From Calditrichota bacterium (lineage in GTDB: Bacteria > Calditrichota > Calditrichia > RBG-13-44-9), in contig JAFGSO010000245.1 of NCBI GenBank assembly GCA_016934605.1, positions 1-8,455 on the forward strand: DNA of 8,455 nt, written 5' to 3'. The notes below the pieces were generated by a model. That model ran no database searches and was not told the DNA's origin. It saw nothing but the letters and a program-made list of their open reading frames with translations. Position numbers and translations under genes: made by a program. Below are positions 1 through 5,698 of the stretch, piece by piece; position 1 is the stretch's first letter; every line of letters starts with the position of its first letter.

Positions 1-186
1 ATCAGTTTCACATGATAAAATCTTTAAATCATTGGCCTATCTTACTTTGTGCCCTGCTATCATGGAATTCATGAATTATTCAGGTTAGAAGTTCAACGGC
101 AAAATCTGGATATCAGCGGATTTGCAGACTGCAGGATCACATTTTGATTAAAAATAAAATATGTCTCATCCGGGCAATTATAGCTT
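1..186. other. Non-coding stretch downstream of tgt
   Basis: No open reading frame of useful length and no RNA gene is visible on either strand. Since tgt runs leftward, this is its 3' side. I looked for a yajC or secD start, which often follows tgt in other bacteria, and found none: the first ATG after the stop on that strand opens only about ten codons. No GC-rich hairpin followed by a T-run is seen, so the tgt transcript may end beyond the window. A 12-base palindrome AATTCATGAATT sits at 66-77, of unknown meaning. Confidence 0.6.
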
Positions 187-1320
187 TCAGTTACCCGTAT
201 TCGAATATTTGTCACAAAAATCTGCTTTAAAAGCAGAGAAATTGCCATTCAGTATAGCTTCTCTTGCATCACGTATCAGTTTCATATAGAAATAAATATT
301 ATGGATGGTCGCCAGCCTGAGAGCCAGTACTTCATTTACATTGAACATATGTCTGATATAGGCACGGGAAAAATTCCGGCAGGTATAACACATACAATCT
401 TTCTCCAGCGGAATCATGTGTTCTTTATAACGGGCATTTCGTATCACCAGTTTTCCGTTTTGAGTAAAAACCGTGCCGTTACGGGCATTTCGTGTTGGAA
501 TCACACAATCGAACATATCCATACCGCGCTCAATAGAATCCAGCAGATCGACAGGATTACCGACGCCCATCAGATATCTGGCCTGCTCTTCCGGCAAAAT
601 ATCAGTGCAGAATTCAGTAACTTCGTTTCTCATTTCCGCTGATTCCCCAACTGCCAAACCGCCGATTGCATAACCGTCGAATCCTATTTCCATCAGGGTC
701 TCCATACTTTCCCGTCGAAGGTCCCTGTATATCCCTCCCTGTACAATTCCAAACAGATATTGTCTGTGATTATATATTTCTTCAGTATTCATGAAATGCT
801 GGCGGGAACGTTTGGCCCAGGAGACCGTCAAATGATGTGCCCGGCGGGCAGTTTCCAGATCACTTGGATTTGCTATGCATTGATCCAGTACCATCATGAT
901 ATCCGAACCAATATGGCGCTGTAAATCCACCACAGACTCTGGAGTAAAAAAATGCAGAGAGCCATCCCAGTGCGAGCGAAAACTGACACCCTCTTCAGTG
1001 ATTTTCTTCAGATCATCCAGGCTGTATATCTGAAATCCTCCGCTATCCGTCAGAATAGGACCTGGCCAGGCATTGAATTTATGTAGTCCGCCTGCTTTGC
1101 GGAGAATGTTCATTCCCGGTTTCAGATAGAGATGGTAGGTATTACCCAGAATAATTTGTGTTCCATGGTCTGAGAGGTCCTGCGGAGTCAGCGTTTTTAC
1201 CGTTCCTATGGTACCAACGGGCATAAAAACGGGTGTGGAAACCTCTCCATGATCGGTGATAAAACGCGCTGCTCGTGCCCTGGTTTTCGGGTCACGAGCT
1301 TCAAGATGAAATTCCATCAT
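187..1320 (-). CDS. tgt: Queuine/preQ1 tRNA-guanine transglycosylase (Tgt)
   Basis: The enzyme swaps guanine 34 in the anticodon of GUN tRNAs (Asp, Asn, His, Tyr) for preQ1, the committed step of queuosine formation, in the cytoplasm. The 377 residues match the usual bacterial length and cover the whole TIM barrel. Visible signatures are TDSGGFQ at 91-97 (catalytic Asp92), LDQC near 145-148 and GIVQGG at 191-196 for base recognition, GGLAVGE at 220-226, and DMFDCVIPTRNARNG at 268-282 with the nucleophile Asp271. The zinc site is complete: Cys309, Cys311, Cys314 and His340. Two ATGs stand in tandem; an AAGAG motif (1326-1330) lies 5 bases from the first and 8 from the second, so the protein may begin one residue later. 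It follows the uncharacterised 225-residue gene by 62 bases on the same strand and is probably co-transcribed. No recognisable terminator follows. Confidence 0.97.
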   Translation of the reverse strand: MMEFHLEARDPKTRARAARFITDHGEVSTPVFMPVGTIGTVKTLTPQDLSDHGTQIILGNTYHLYLKPGMNILRKAGGLHKFNAWPGPILTDSGGFQIYSLDDLKKITEEGVSFRSHWDGSLHFFTPESVVDLQRHIGSDIMMVLDQCIANPSDLETARRAHHLTVSWAKRSRQHFMNTEEIYNHRQYLFGIVQGGIYRDLRRESMETLMEIGFDGYAIGGLAVGESAEMRNEVTEFCTDILPEEQARYLMGVGNPVDLLDSIERGMDMFDCVIPTRNARNGTVFTQNGKLVIRNARYKEHMIPLEKDCMCYTCRNFSRAYIRHMFNVNEVLALRLATIHNIYFYMKLIRDAREAILNGNFSAFKADFCDKYSNTGN

Positions 1321-1382
1321 TTAAACTCTTGTAGGAAACGTCCGGCGGAATGCAATTCAAGTGATTCAGAATTTTTGTACAG

Positions 1383-2060
1383 TCAAACCATTTCAATATC
1401 AATAACCAGATCTTTTCGGATATCGAAAGTTCTCTTAATTTTCTGTTCCAGTTCGATACGATTTATCTTTTCTATTTGAACGGTAAATACTTCATTCTGT
1501 TCATCTTTTTCAAGCAGTGTGCCCTCGGTATTGATAGTTCCTTTATGTTTTTCGTCATAGAAAGCTATCAGAACCTGATCGCCCGTATCCAGAGCAGTCA
1601 GAATTTCTTTCAATCCCGGGATATTTCTTTCCTGTTCCAGCAATTCCTGATCTCTGGAAAGTATGATTTCCTTAATATCACCGTCCTTAAAGAAAAATTC
1701 GATGACTCCCCCGCCCTTTTTGGCATAAACCAGATTTCGGGTTGCGCTCTCAATCATCTGTCTTTCAAGATTTATGATCCTGCCGGTAAAACTGTCATCT
1801 GAAATATCGATAATCTCAACAATAACCGGCATATCATCTATTGAACCATCATATCCTATTCTGACAATTTCAACCTGTTTCCCGACACCTAATTCCTTTA
1901 CACGCCGTTTTACTTCATCCGGCTGCAAAGCTCCATTGCGTACTGCAGATCTGGTTTTTTTCTTCTTAAACGGCCAGAAGAAATAACGTTTTGAATAATC
2001 AGGAGATTTCTTTGATGAACCGGGTTTTTCCTGGTTTAAATGAATTCGATTAAATCTCAT
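1383..2060 (-). CDS. Uncharacterised 225-residue protein with a duplicated beta-rich domain
   Basis: I do not recognise a family. From the chosen ATG at 2060 the protein has a basic N-terminal segment (residues 1-55, with KRYFFWPFKKKK at 24-35) and no clear signal peptide. Two similar beta-rich units follow, about 60-100 and 160-201. Each opens with G-x-Q-V-x-I and ends in F-T-x-x-I-x-x-[LI]-x-R, compare SFTGRIINLER with VFTVQIEKINR. The linker around 100-155 is mixed strand and helix. The pattern suggests an internally duplicated small barrel, perhaps binding nucleic acid or another ligand, but no catalytic motif is visible. The frame stays open upstream to a TTG at 2120, but that start has no ribosome site, while the ATG at 2060 has GGAG 5 bases away. 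It lies directly upstream of tgt, so an RNA-related role is possible but unproven. Confidence 0.8.
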   Translation of the reverse strand: MRFNRIHLNQEKPGSSKKSPDYSKRYFFWPFKKKKTRSAVRNGALQPDEVKRRVKELGVGKQVEIVRIGYDGSIDDMPVIVEIIDISDDSFTGRIINLERQMIESATRNLVYAKKGGGVIEFFFKDGDIKEIILSRDQELLEQERNIPGLKEILTALDTGDQVLIAFYDEKHKGTINTEGTLLEKDEQNEVFTVQIEKINRIELEQKIKRTFDIRKDLVIDIEMV

Positions 2061-2065
2061 ACCGA

Positions 2066-2069
2066 CTCC
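2066..2069 (-). promoter_or_regulatory. Shine-Dalgarno GGAG that fixes the start of the 225-residue protein
   Basis: On the minus strand GGAG lies 5 bases before the ATG at 2060. The longer TTG start 20 codons upstream has no such site, and its extra codons run through an AT-rich stretch (about 2085-2120) with TATCAT and CATAAT motifs that looks like promoter rather than coding sequence. Confidence 0.6.
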
Positions 2070-2205
2070 AGGTTTGATATGTGGTTCACCAAAATTATGA
2101 TATAATAAATTAAAATGCAAATTTTATTTTCTTAATCCCAAAAATATTAAATGGTTATGTAGTAATTCAATTTCGGCCATGCAGAAGGTAAATTATTTGT
2201 ATGTC

Positions 2206-2226
2206 TAGTGAAACAAACTGTCACTA
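2206..2226. repeat. Short inverted repeat TAGTGA-N9-TCACTA
   Basis: The two arms are perfect 6-bp complements separated by 9 bases, in the middle of the divergent spacer. A T6 run begins 7 bases downstream, too far for a good intrinsic terminator, and no upstream plus-strand gene needs one. It could be a regulator site serving the divergent pair, or chance in AT-rich DNA. Confidence 0.3.
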
Positions 2227-2401
2227 AAACCATTTTTTCACAAATATATTGAAAAAAAAGACAAAAATAATTAAGCTTATAGAAAAAATTGTCCTGAGGC
2301 GCAGTTGACCGATCTGGCAATATACTGAATTTTTGGAACTTTAACAGAACTGAGAAACAATTAGATTCTTATAGAATTTCATAAATCAGGAGATAAAAAA
2401 T

Positions 2402-3373
2402 ATGAACATTCTGGTAACCGGTGCTGCGGGTCAAATTGGATCTGAATTGATTGGTGAACTCAGGAGAAGGTATGGGACAGAGGCGGTAATTGCATCCGAC
2501 ATCAATGCGGAAGCCGGGAAAGAGCTGCAGAAATCCGGTCCTTTTGAATTGGCAGATTGCACAAATTATGATAAAATGAAGGAAGTTATCCGCACTTATC
2601 ATATTAAAACAATCTATCATCTGGCGGCCATATTGTCTGCAACAGCTGAAGCGAAACCTCAGCTAGCCTGGAATGTCAATATAAATGGTTTATACATCAT
2701 CCTCGAACTCGCACGCGAATATGGCTGTTCAGTATTTACGCCCAGTTCTATCGGAGCTTTTGGCCCTACTACCCCTAAAATAAACACTCCACAGGATACC
2801 GTTCAGCGTCCAACCAGCATGTATGGCGTCACCAAAGTGACCGGTGAACTGTTATGCGATTATTATTATCAAAAATTCGGCGTTGATACCAGGGGACTGC
2901 GCTATCCCGGCATCATATCCAATGTAACACTTCCCGGGGGTGGAACTACCGATTACGCAGTAGACATTTTTTATGAAGCTATCCGAAACAGGAAATACAC
3001 CTGTTTCCTGAAAAAAGGAACATACCTGGATATGATGTATATGCCCGATGCCATAGAGGGAGCCATTCAACTGATGGAAACTGAAGGGGAAAAATTGAAA
3101 CACCGCAATGCCTTTAATGTAACGGCAATGAGTTTCGATCCGGAAGAAATTGCCTCGGAGATCAAAAAACATATCCCTGAATTCCAAATAATTTATGAGG
3201 TGGATCCGGTGAGACAGGCTATTGCCGATTCCTGGCCGCAGCATATGGATGATTCTGCAGCGCGGCAGGAATGGGGATGGAATCCACGGTACGACCTCGC
3301 CGGGATGACTGAGGATATGATTCAAACCCTGCAGGATAGACTGGTGCCTGCCGGTGAAAAAATAAATGATTGA
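2402..3373 (+). CDS. tdh: L-threonine 3-dehydrogenase, short-chain (epimerase-like) type
   Basis: It oxidises L-threonine to 2-amino-3-oxobutyrate with NAD+; that product is normally split by 2-amino-3-ketobutyrate CoA ligase to glycine and acetyl-CoA. The 323 residues form a complete extended SDR. The Rossmann motif TGAAGQIG is at 6-13, Asp33 is placed to bind the NAD ribose, and the catalytic set is SS at 115-116 with YxxxK at Tyr141 and Lys145. The blocks SSIGAFGPTTP, LRYPGIIS, PGGGTTDYAVDIF, DPVRQAIADSWPQ and DDSAARQEWGW are the signature that separates animal and bacterial SDR-type threonine dehydrogenases from sugar-nucleotide epimerases. It is unrelated to the zinc-dependent E. coli Tdh, though the symbol is shared. 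AGGAG (2388-2392) lies 9 bases before the ATG. The CoA ligase gene (kbl), often adjacent elsewhere, is not next to it here. Confidence 0.93.
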   Translation: MNILVTGAAGQIGSELIGELRRRYGTEAVIASDINAEAGKELQKSGPFELADCTNYDKMKEVIRTYHIKTIYHLAAILSATAEAKPQLAWNVNINGLYIILELAREYGCSVFTPSSIGAFGPTTPKINTPQDTVQRPTSMYGVTKVTGELLCDYYYQKFGVDTRGLRYPGIISNVTLPGGGTTDYAVDIFYEAIRNRKYTCFLKKGTYLDMMYMPDAIEGAIQLMETEGEKLKHRNAFNVTAMSFDPEEIASEIKKHIPEFQIIYEVDPVRQAIADSWPQHMDDSAARQEWGWNPRYDLAGMTEDMIQTLQDRLVPAGEKIND

Positions 3374-3389
3374 ACTCATAAAAAATCCG

Positions 3390-3432
3390 GTTGTTATTTT
3401 GAAGAAAGATAAAATTTCAACTCAGATTTTTT
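3390..3432 (+). terminator. Weak AT-rich intrinsic terminator candidate after tdh
   Basis: The left arm is GTTG-TT-ATTTT (3390-3400), the loop is 10 bases, and the right arm is AAAAT-TT-CAAC (3411-3421), giving 5 and 4 bp separated by a symmetric TT/TT internal loop. A T6 run follows at 3427-3432, five bases after the stem. The stem is weak for a terminator, but it sits 17 bases after the tdh stop and just before a separate promoter. Confidence 0.4.
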
Positions 3433-3433
3433 G

Positions 3434-3461
3434 TTGACTCATATCACTGCATCAATTAAAT
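3434..3461 (+). promoter_or_regulatory. Candidate sigma70-type promoter for the 454-residue gene
   Basis: TTGACT (3434-3439) is followed after 16 bases by TTAAAT (3456-3461). The -35 matches the consensus at 5 of 6 bases and the -10 at 4 of 6. Transcription would start near 3468, giving a short leader of about 20 bases. This suggests that the downstream gene is transcribed separately from tdh. Confidence 0.45.
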
Positions 3462-3473
3462 TTCGGTAAAAAT

Positions 3474-3480
3474 AAGGGAG
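3474..3480 (+). promoter_or_regulatory. Strong Shine-Dalgarno AAGGGAG before a TTG start
   Basis: AAGGGAG ends 9 bases before the TTG at 3490. This purine-rich site supports TTG as the true initiation codon; the next in-frame ATG is more than 30 codons further in. Its AGGGAG core is an exact complement of CTCCCT in the loop of the predicted small RNA at 5087-5092. Confidence 0.6.
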
Positions 3481-3489
3481 TTAGCTGTT

Positions 3490-4854
3490 TTGTCTGAGCG
3501 TCACCAAAAAACATACATTCCTGTTCGTGAATTCATTGAGAGCTGGGATAAGGAGCTCTACGAATTAACAAATTTAGATTATTTCATTTATTTGATGATA
3601 AATTATCTTGGCAATAATCTGGAGAAGCGATTTTTTATTGAGAACAGGAGTCATTCCGACCTGTTTCTCGATTTCGATCGCATCGGGACAGTATCATTTA
3701 ATCTGGGAGATGCCTTCGAATACTTTCTGGAAGAAAATTGCTTCGGATCCTGCCCGGTGGATTGCCTGAGAGATCTGGACGGCCAGATCGACAGCAATTC
3801 TCTGGATCTGGATGACAGTTTAAAAAGAAAACTGGAAATACTGCAATCTTTTCTGGTTGGTAAACTGGATAAAGAGCAGTGCCTCAGACTCGACCTGATG
3901 AATAATGTGATTCTGGATACTCTGCTGCAATTTTATAATGAAGAAATGGAACTTGAGATAGAGGAAAACAATTTGATGCTACTCGAACTGGCGGAATTTA
4001 TCGAGAATGTCATTATTGATTTCATACGCTTCGAGAGCCAACCTCTGCTAAATAAACCTTTCAATAATGCTCTGGAATATTTTGAAGCACTTCTTCAAAG
4101 TGAAACAGAGGAAAAATTGGAGAATGAATGGTCTGACTCTGATGGAGAAAGTGAGTGGGGAGAAGAACATCAGAATTATAAATGGGAAAAAATCCAGTCA
4201 TCCATCGACGACGTTTTTCTGCAATTCCTGAATGATGAGCACTATAATCCGAAACCGGCAGATAATTCCCTGGCTCATGATATTAATTATTTGAACCGTT
4301 ACCTGAAAGAATACGCCGGAATTGAAAAACTTTCTGAATTTGAGCAGCAGCATCTGGCCGAATTTCTGTCAACCTGGCTGGCCAGAGAATTTGTTCTCTC
4401 GGATGCCAAATCTGTCTCTCACGTATTTCGGGCAACAGCACGATTTGTTACCTTCTTATATCATCACTACCAAATTAACCTGAAAAGGGAATTTTTGAAA
4501 TTATATGATACCCTGAAAACTGATCTCCCAAGAGTTATCCAGGCAACCAATGCATTCATCTCAGATTACAATCTACTTGAAGCAGTCCTTGTTTCAGGAT
4601 ATCAGGAGATGGAGCAGAAAATCGGTTATTTCGAGGTACTGGGAATTCATAATAAAATCGCCCGTACCTTAAATGTGAAAGATGTTTTTAATGGAGCTCC
4701 CGGATTAAACCTAAAACTGGATTCTTCTGCTTTTTTCAAGGTACATAAGGGCGATATTATTCATGCCAGTATTATTAACAAAACAGGTGAATGGGAAATT
4801 CTGGAAATTCAATATATATATCCCCGTATTTCTAAAAATTTTATTACCGGTTAG
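3490..4854 (+). CDS. Uncharacterised acidic, mostly helical 454-residue protein
   Basis: I do not recognise the family. It starts at TTG with a strong ribosome site. There is no signal peptide or membrane segment, so it is probably cytoplasmic. Residues 1-200 look helical and very acidic, with clusters such as EEMELEIEEN at 151-160. Residues 203-232 form an acidic low-complexity linker containing SDSDGESEWGEE. A second helical block runs about 255-390 (for example FLSTWLAREF at 292-301). The C-terminus (about 400-447) turns into a probable small beta domain around FFKVHKGDIIHASIIN and EWEILEIQYIYP. Cysteines are few (Cys84, 88, 92 and 131); CFGSC-x3-C at 84-92 is suggestive of metal binding but not convincing. 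The gene has its own promoter and does not overlap its neighbours. The architecture, with two helical regions, an acidic linker and a terminal beta domain, could suit a protein-binding or scaffold role, but I assign none. Confidence 0.8.
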   Translation: MSERHQKTYIPVREFIESWDKELYELTNLDYFIYLMINYLGNNLEKRFFIENRSHSDLFLDFDRIGTVSFNLGDAFEYFLEENCFGSCPVDCLRDLDGQIDSNSLDLDDSLKRKLEILQSFLVGKLDKEQCLRLDLMNNVILDTLLQFYNEEMELEIEENNLMLLELAEFIENVIIDFIRFESQPLLNKPFNNALEYFEALLQSETEEKLENEWSDSDGESEWGEEHQNYKWEKIQSSIDDVFLQFLNDEHYNPKPADNSLAHDINYLNRYLKEYAGIEKLSEFEQQHLAEFLSTWLAREFVLSDAKSVSHVFRATARFVTFLYHHYQINLKREFLKLYDTLKTDLPRVIQATNAFISDYNLLEAVLVSGYQEMEQKIGYFEVLGIHNKIARTLNVKDVFNGAPGLNLKLDSSAFFKVHKGDIIHASIINKTGEWEILEIQYIYPRISKNFITG

Positions 4855-5020
4855 ATTCATACGTCAAGGAGAAAAATCGGAAGAACGATTAATATTCTGT
4901 TTTTCATGAATTTAATAAGTCAAAATATATCGATAAAAAATCAGGAATTTCTGAGTATCCTAACTTCAACTTAAAAATTTCTGATTCATGAAAAATAAAT
5001 TTTTTTAAATTTGAAAAAAT
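4855..5020. other. AT-rich spacer with nested inverted repeats after the 454-residue gene
   Basis: Two inverted repeats share an end. The outer one is TTTTTCATGAAT (4900-4911) with ATTCATGAAAAA (4984-4995), perfect over 12 bp. The inner one is AATCAGGAATTT (4939-4950) with AAATTTCTGATT (4975-4986), matching at 11 of 12. They overlap at 4984-4986, so only one can fully form at a time. A T7 run follows at 5000-5007 within A/T tracts. It may help end the upstream transcript, or may simply be AT-rich DNA. Confidence 0.35.
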
Positions 5021-5054
5021 AATTCTTGATTTAATGAATTTGAAAATATATATT
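4991..5054 (+). promoter_or_regulatory. Strong promoter with UP-like A/T tracts driving the small RNA
   Basis: TTGATT (5026-5031), exactly 17 bases, then TATATT (5049-5054) make a sigma70-like promoter with 4 of 6 bases of the -35 and 5 of 6 of the -10. Immediately upstream, 4991-5025 is a run of alternating A and T tracts, as in UP elements that bind the RNA polymerase alpha subunit. The expected start, 6-7 bases after the -10, falls at about 5061, where the GC-richer structured segment begins. Confidence 0.65.
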
Positions 5055-5060
5055 CAAGGT

Positions 5061-5155
5061 GACGATGGGGCTCTCCCCTCAAAATCCTCCCTCCCAAATT
5101 AAAATAGTTTTGGCTCCATTGTCATACGGGGACATCGAAAGATGTCCCCTTTTTT
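5061..5155 (+). ncRNA. Predicted ~95-nt small RNA with a C-rich loop
   Basis: The 5' stem pairs GACGATGGGGCT (5061-5072) with GGCTCCATTGTC (5112-5123): 12 continuous pairs including three G-U wobbles, extendable by T5060-A5124. It encloses a 39-base loop carrying CTCCCC and CCTCCCTCCC (5086-5095). Four bases later comes a terminator hairpin with a T6 tail. With the promoter just upstream, all parts of a stand-alone small RNA are present, and no ORF lies inside. C-rich, anti-Shine-Dalgarno-like loops are known in trans-acting small RNAs such as the alphaproteobacterial CCUCCUCCC (cuckoo) group and the staphylococcal RsaE type, which block ribosome sites; relatedness to these is not claimed. 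A cis leader of acnA is unlikely, since the terminator lies about 540 bases before acnA, which has its own promoter motif. I do not recognise a described RNA family. Confidence 0.65.
5128..5155 (+). terminator. Strong intrinsic terminator of the small RNA
   Basis: GGGGACATC (5128-5136), GAAA tetraloop (5137-5140), GATGTCCCC (5141-5149), then T6 (5150-5155). The 9-bp stem is perfect, with a GNRA-type loop and an immediate U-tract, a textbook Rho-independent terminator. It is the best-formed terminator in the window. Confidence 0.92.
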
Positions 5156-5632
5156 ATTAAAAGAATAATTTAAAAATTATGAAAAAGGGTTCAGGAAGTT
5201 TCAAATTTCTCATTGGATTAACCAATTAGAAGGTGAAATAGCTTATTCAGAATTTCATCCGATTATACTTATTTCATTCTAACATAGAGTTTTAAGATGC
5301 ATGTATAACTATACTTCTTTTCATCTCTATTTTCCAAAGAGTCTGGACCATTTTACATTGAACTATCATCCGAGGTTCATTGCTACCCACATTTATACCG
5401 TGAAAGGCGAAATTGTTTCCACTATAGAAGTCCGGTTCAATTTTGAGTAAATTTAGCTGAAGGCGCCGGACATGAGCCGGCCGGGATAAATTCAGATATG
5501 TCAGGATTTCGAATTTTCATGATACTTTGCAATGTATCTAACGCATTAAAGATATATTATTATAGGCAAATGAAGAAAATCATAATAATTTCTGTTAAAT
5601 TACGGGTGATATGAAAATTGTTGGAAAAGGGA
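5156..5632. other. Long intergenic stretch upstream of acnA with no identifiable gene
   Basis: About 480 bases hold no ORF with a ribosome site on either strand; the longest plus-strand candidate near 5498-5614 is 38 codons with no Shine-Dalgarno site. The composition is uneven: most is AT-rich, but 5425-5485 is a GC-rich patch with GTCCGG (5430-5435) facing CCGGAC (5466-5471), and GCCGG (5465-5469) facing CCGGC (5477-5481). A short repeat ATTGG/CCAAT with a 5-base gap occurs near 5213-5227. It could be regulatory DNA for acnA, a second structured RNA or a decayed gene; I cannot decide. Confidence 0.4.
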
Positions 5633-5679
5633 TATAATTTGTCTTTCCAGTTCCTATTATGAATTCATACGGACAAATT
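5633..5679 (+). promoter_or_regulatory. acnA promoter -10 with candidate operator inverted repeats
   Basis: A perfect TATAAT (5633-5638) lies 60 bases before the acnA start, without a clear -35 at the usual spacing, so an activator may be needed. An 8-bp inverted repeat, AATTTGTC (5636-5643) and GACAAATT (5672-5679), overlaps the -10 on its left side, and a perfect 12-bp palindrome TATGAATTCATA (5658-5669) sits between the arms. The left arm lies at or before the expected transcript start, so a DNA-binding regulator is more likely than an RNA hairpin. The regulator is unknown. Confidence 0.45.
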
Positions 5680-5698
5680 TATTATGAAAGGATAAATA

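Larger units (their letters stand above)
2061..2401. other. Divergent intergenic region between the 225-residue gene and tdh
   Basis: This AT-rich spacer must hold the promoters of both divergent genes. For the leftward gene, TATCAT/CATAAT-type hexamers near 2095-2110 are candidates. For tdh, TTGACC (2305-2310) and TATACT (2321-2326) are each good hexamers, but they lie only 10 bases apart, so they cannot form one standard promoter and the real one is undecided. A 6-bp inverted repeat, TAGTGA/TCACTA with a 9-base gap, is at 2206-2226. No small ORF with a ribosome site and no tRNA is visible. Confidence 0.5.

Noticed and set aside
66..77. Palindrome AATTCATGAATT as a regulatory site
   Set aside because: It is a single occurrence on the 3' side of tgt with no promoter nearby; a similar motif near acnA is in a different phase, and such AT-rich palindromes are common by chance.
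2061..2120. TTG-initiated 20-codon extension of the 225-residue protein
   Set aside because: It has no ribosome site at the TTG, the added codons overlap a probable promoter, and the internal ATG at 2060 has a well-placed GGAG.
2305..2326. TTGACC and TATACT as one promoter for tdh
   Set aside because: The hexamers are only 10 bases apart, which does not fit a sigma70 promoter, and neither has a convincing partner at 16-18 bases.
3574..3781. CFGSC-x3-C cysteines of the 454-residue protein as a zinc finger
   Set aside because: Only three nearby cysteines and no partner cysteine or histidine at a standard spacing; they are embedded in an acidic helical region.
5061..5155. 6S RNA, SRP RNA or riboswitch as identity of the structured RNA
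   Set aside because: It is too short for 6S and lacks the extended double bubble. The SRP tetraloop and conserved asymmetric loop motifs are absent. A riboswitch for acnA is unlikely, since the gene lies about 540 bases past the terminator and has its own -10 motif.
5498..5614. Possible 38-codon small protein upstream of acnA
   Set aside because: There is no Shine-Dalgarno site, its composition is that of random AT-rich DNA (many Ile, Tyr and Lys codons), and there is no supporting context.
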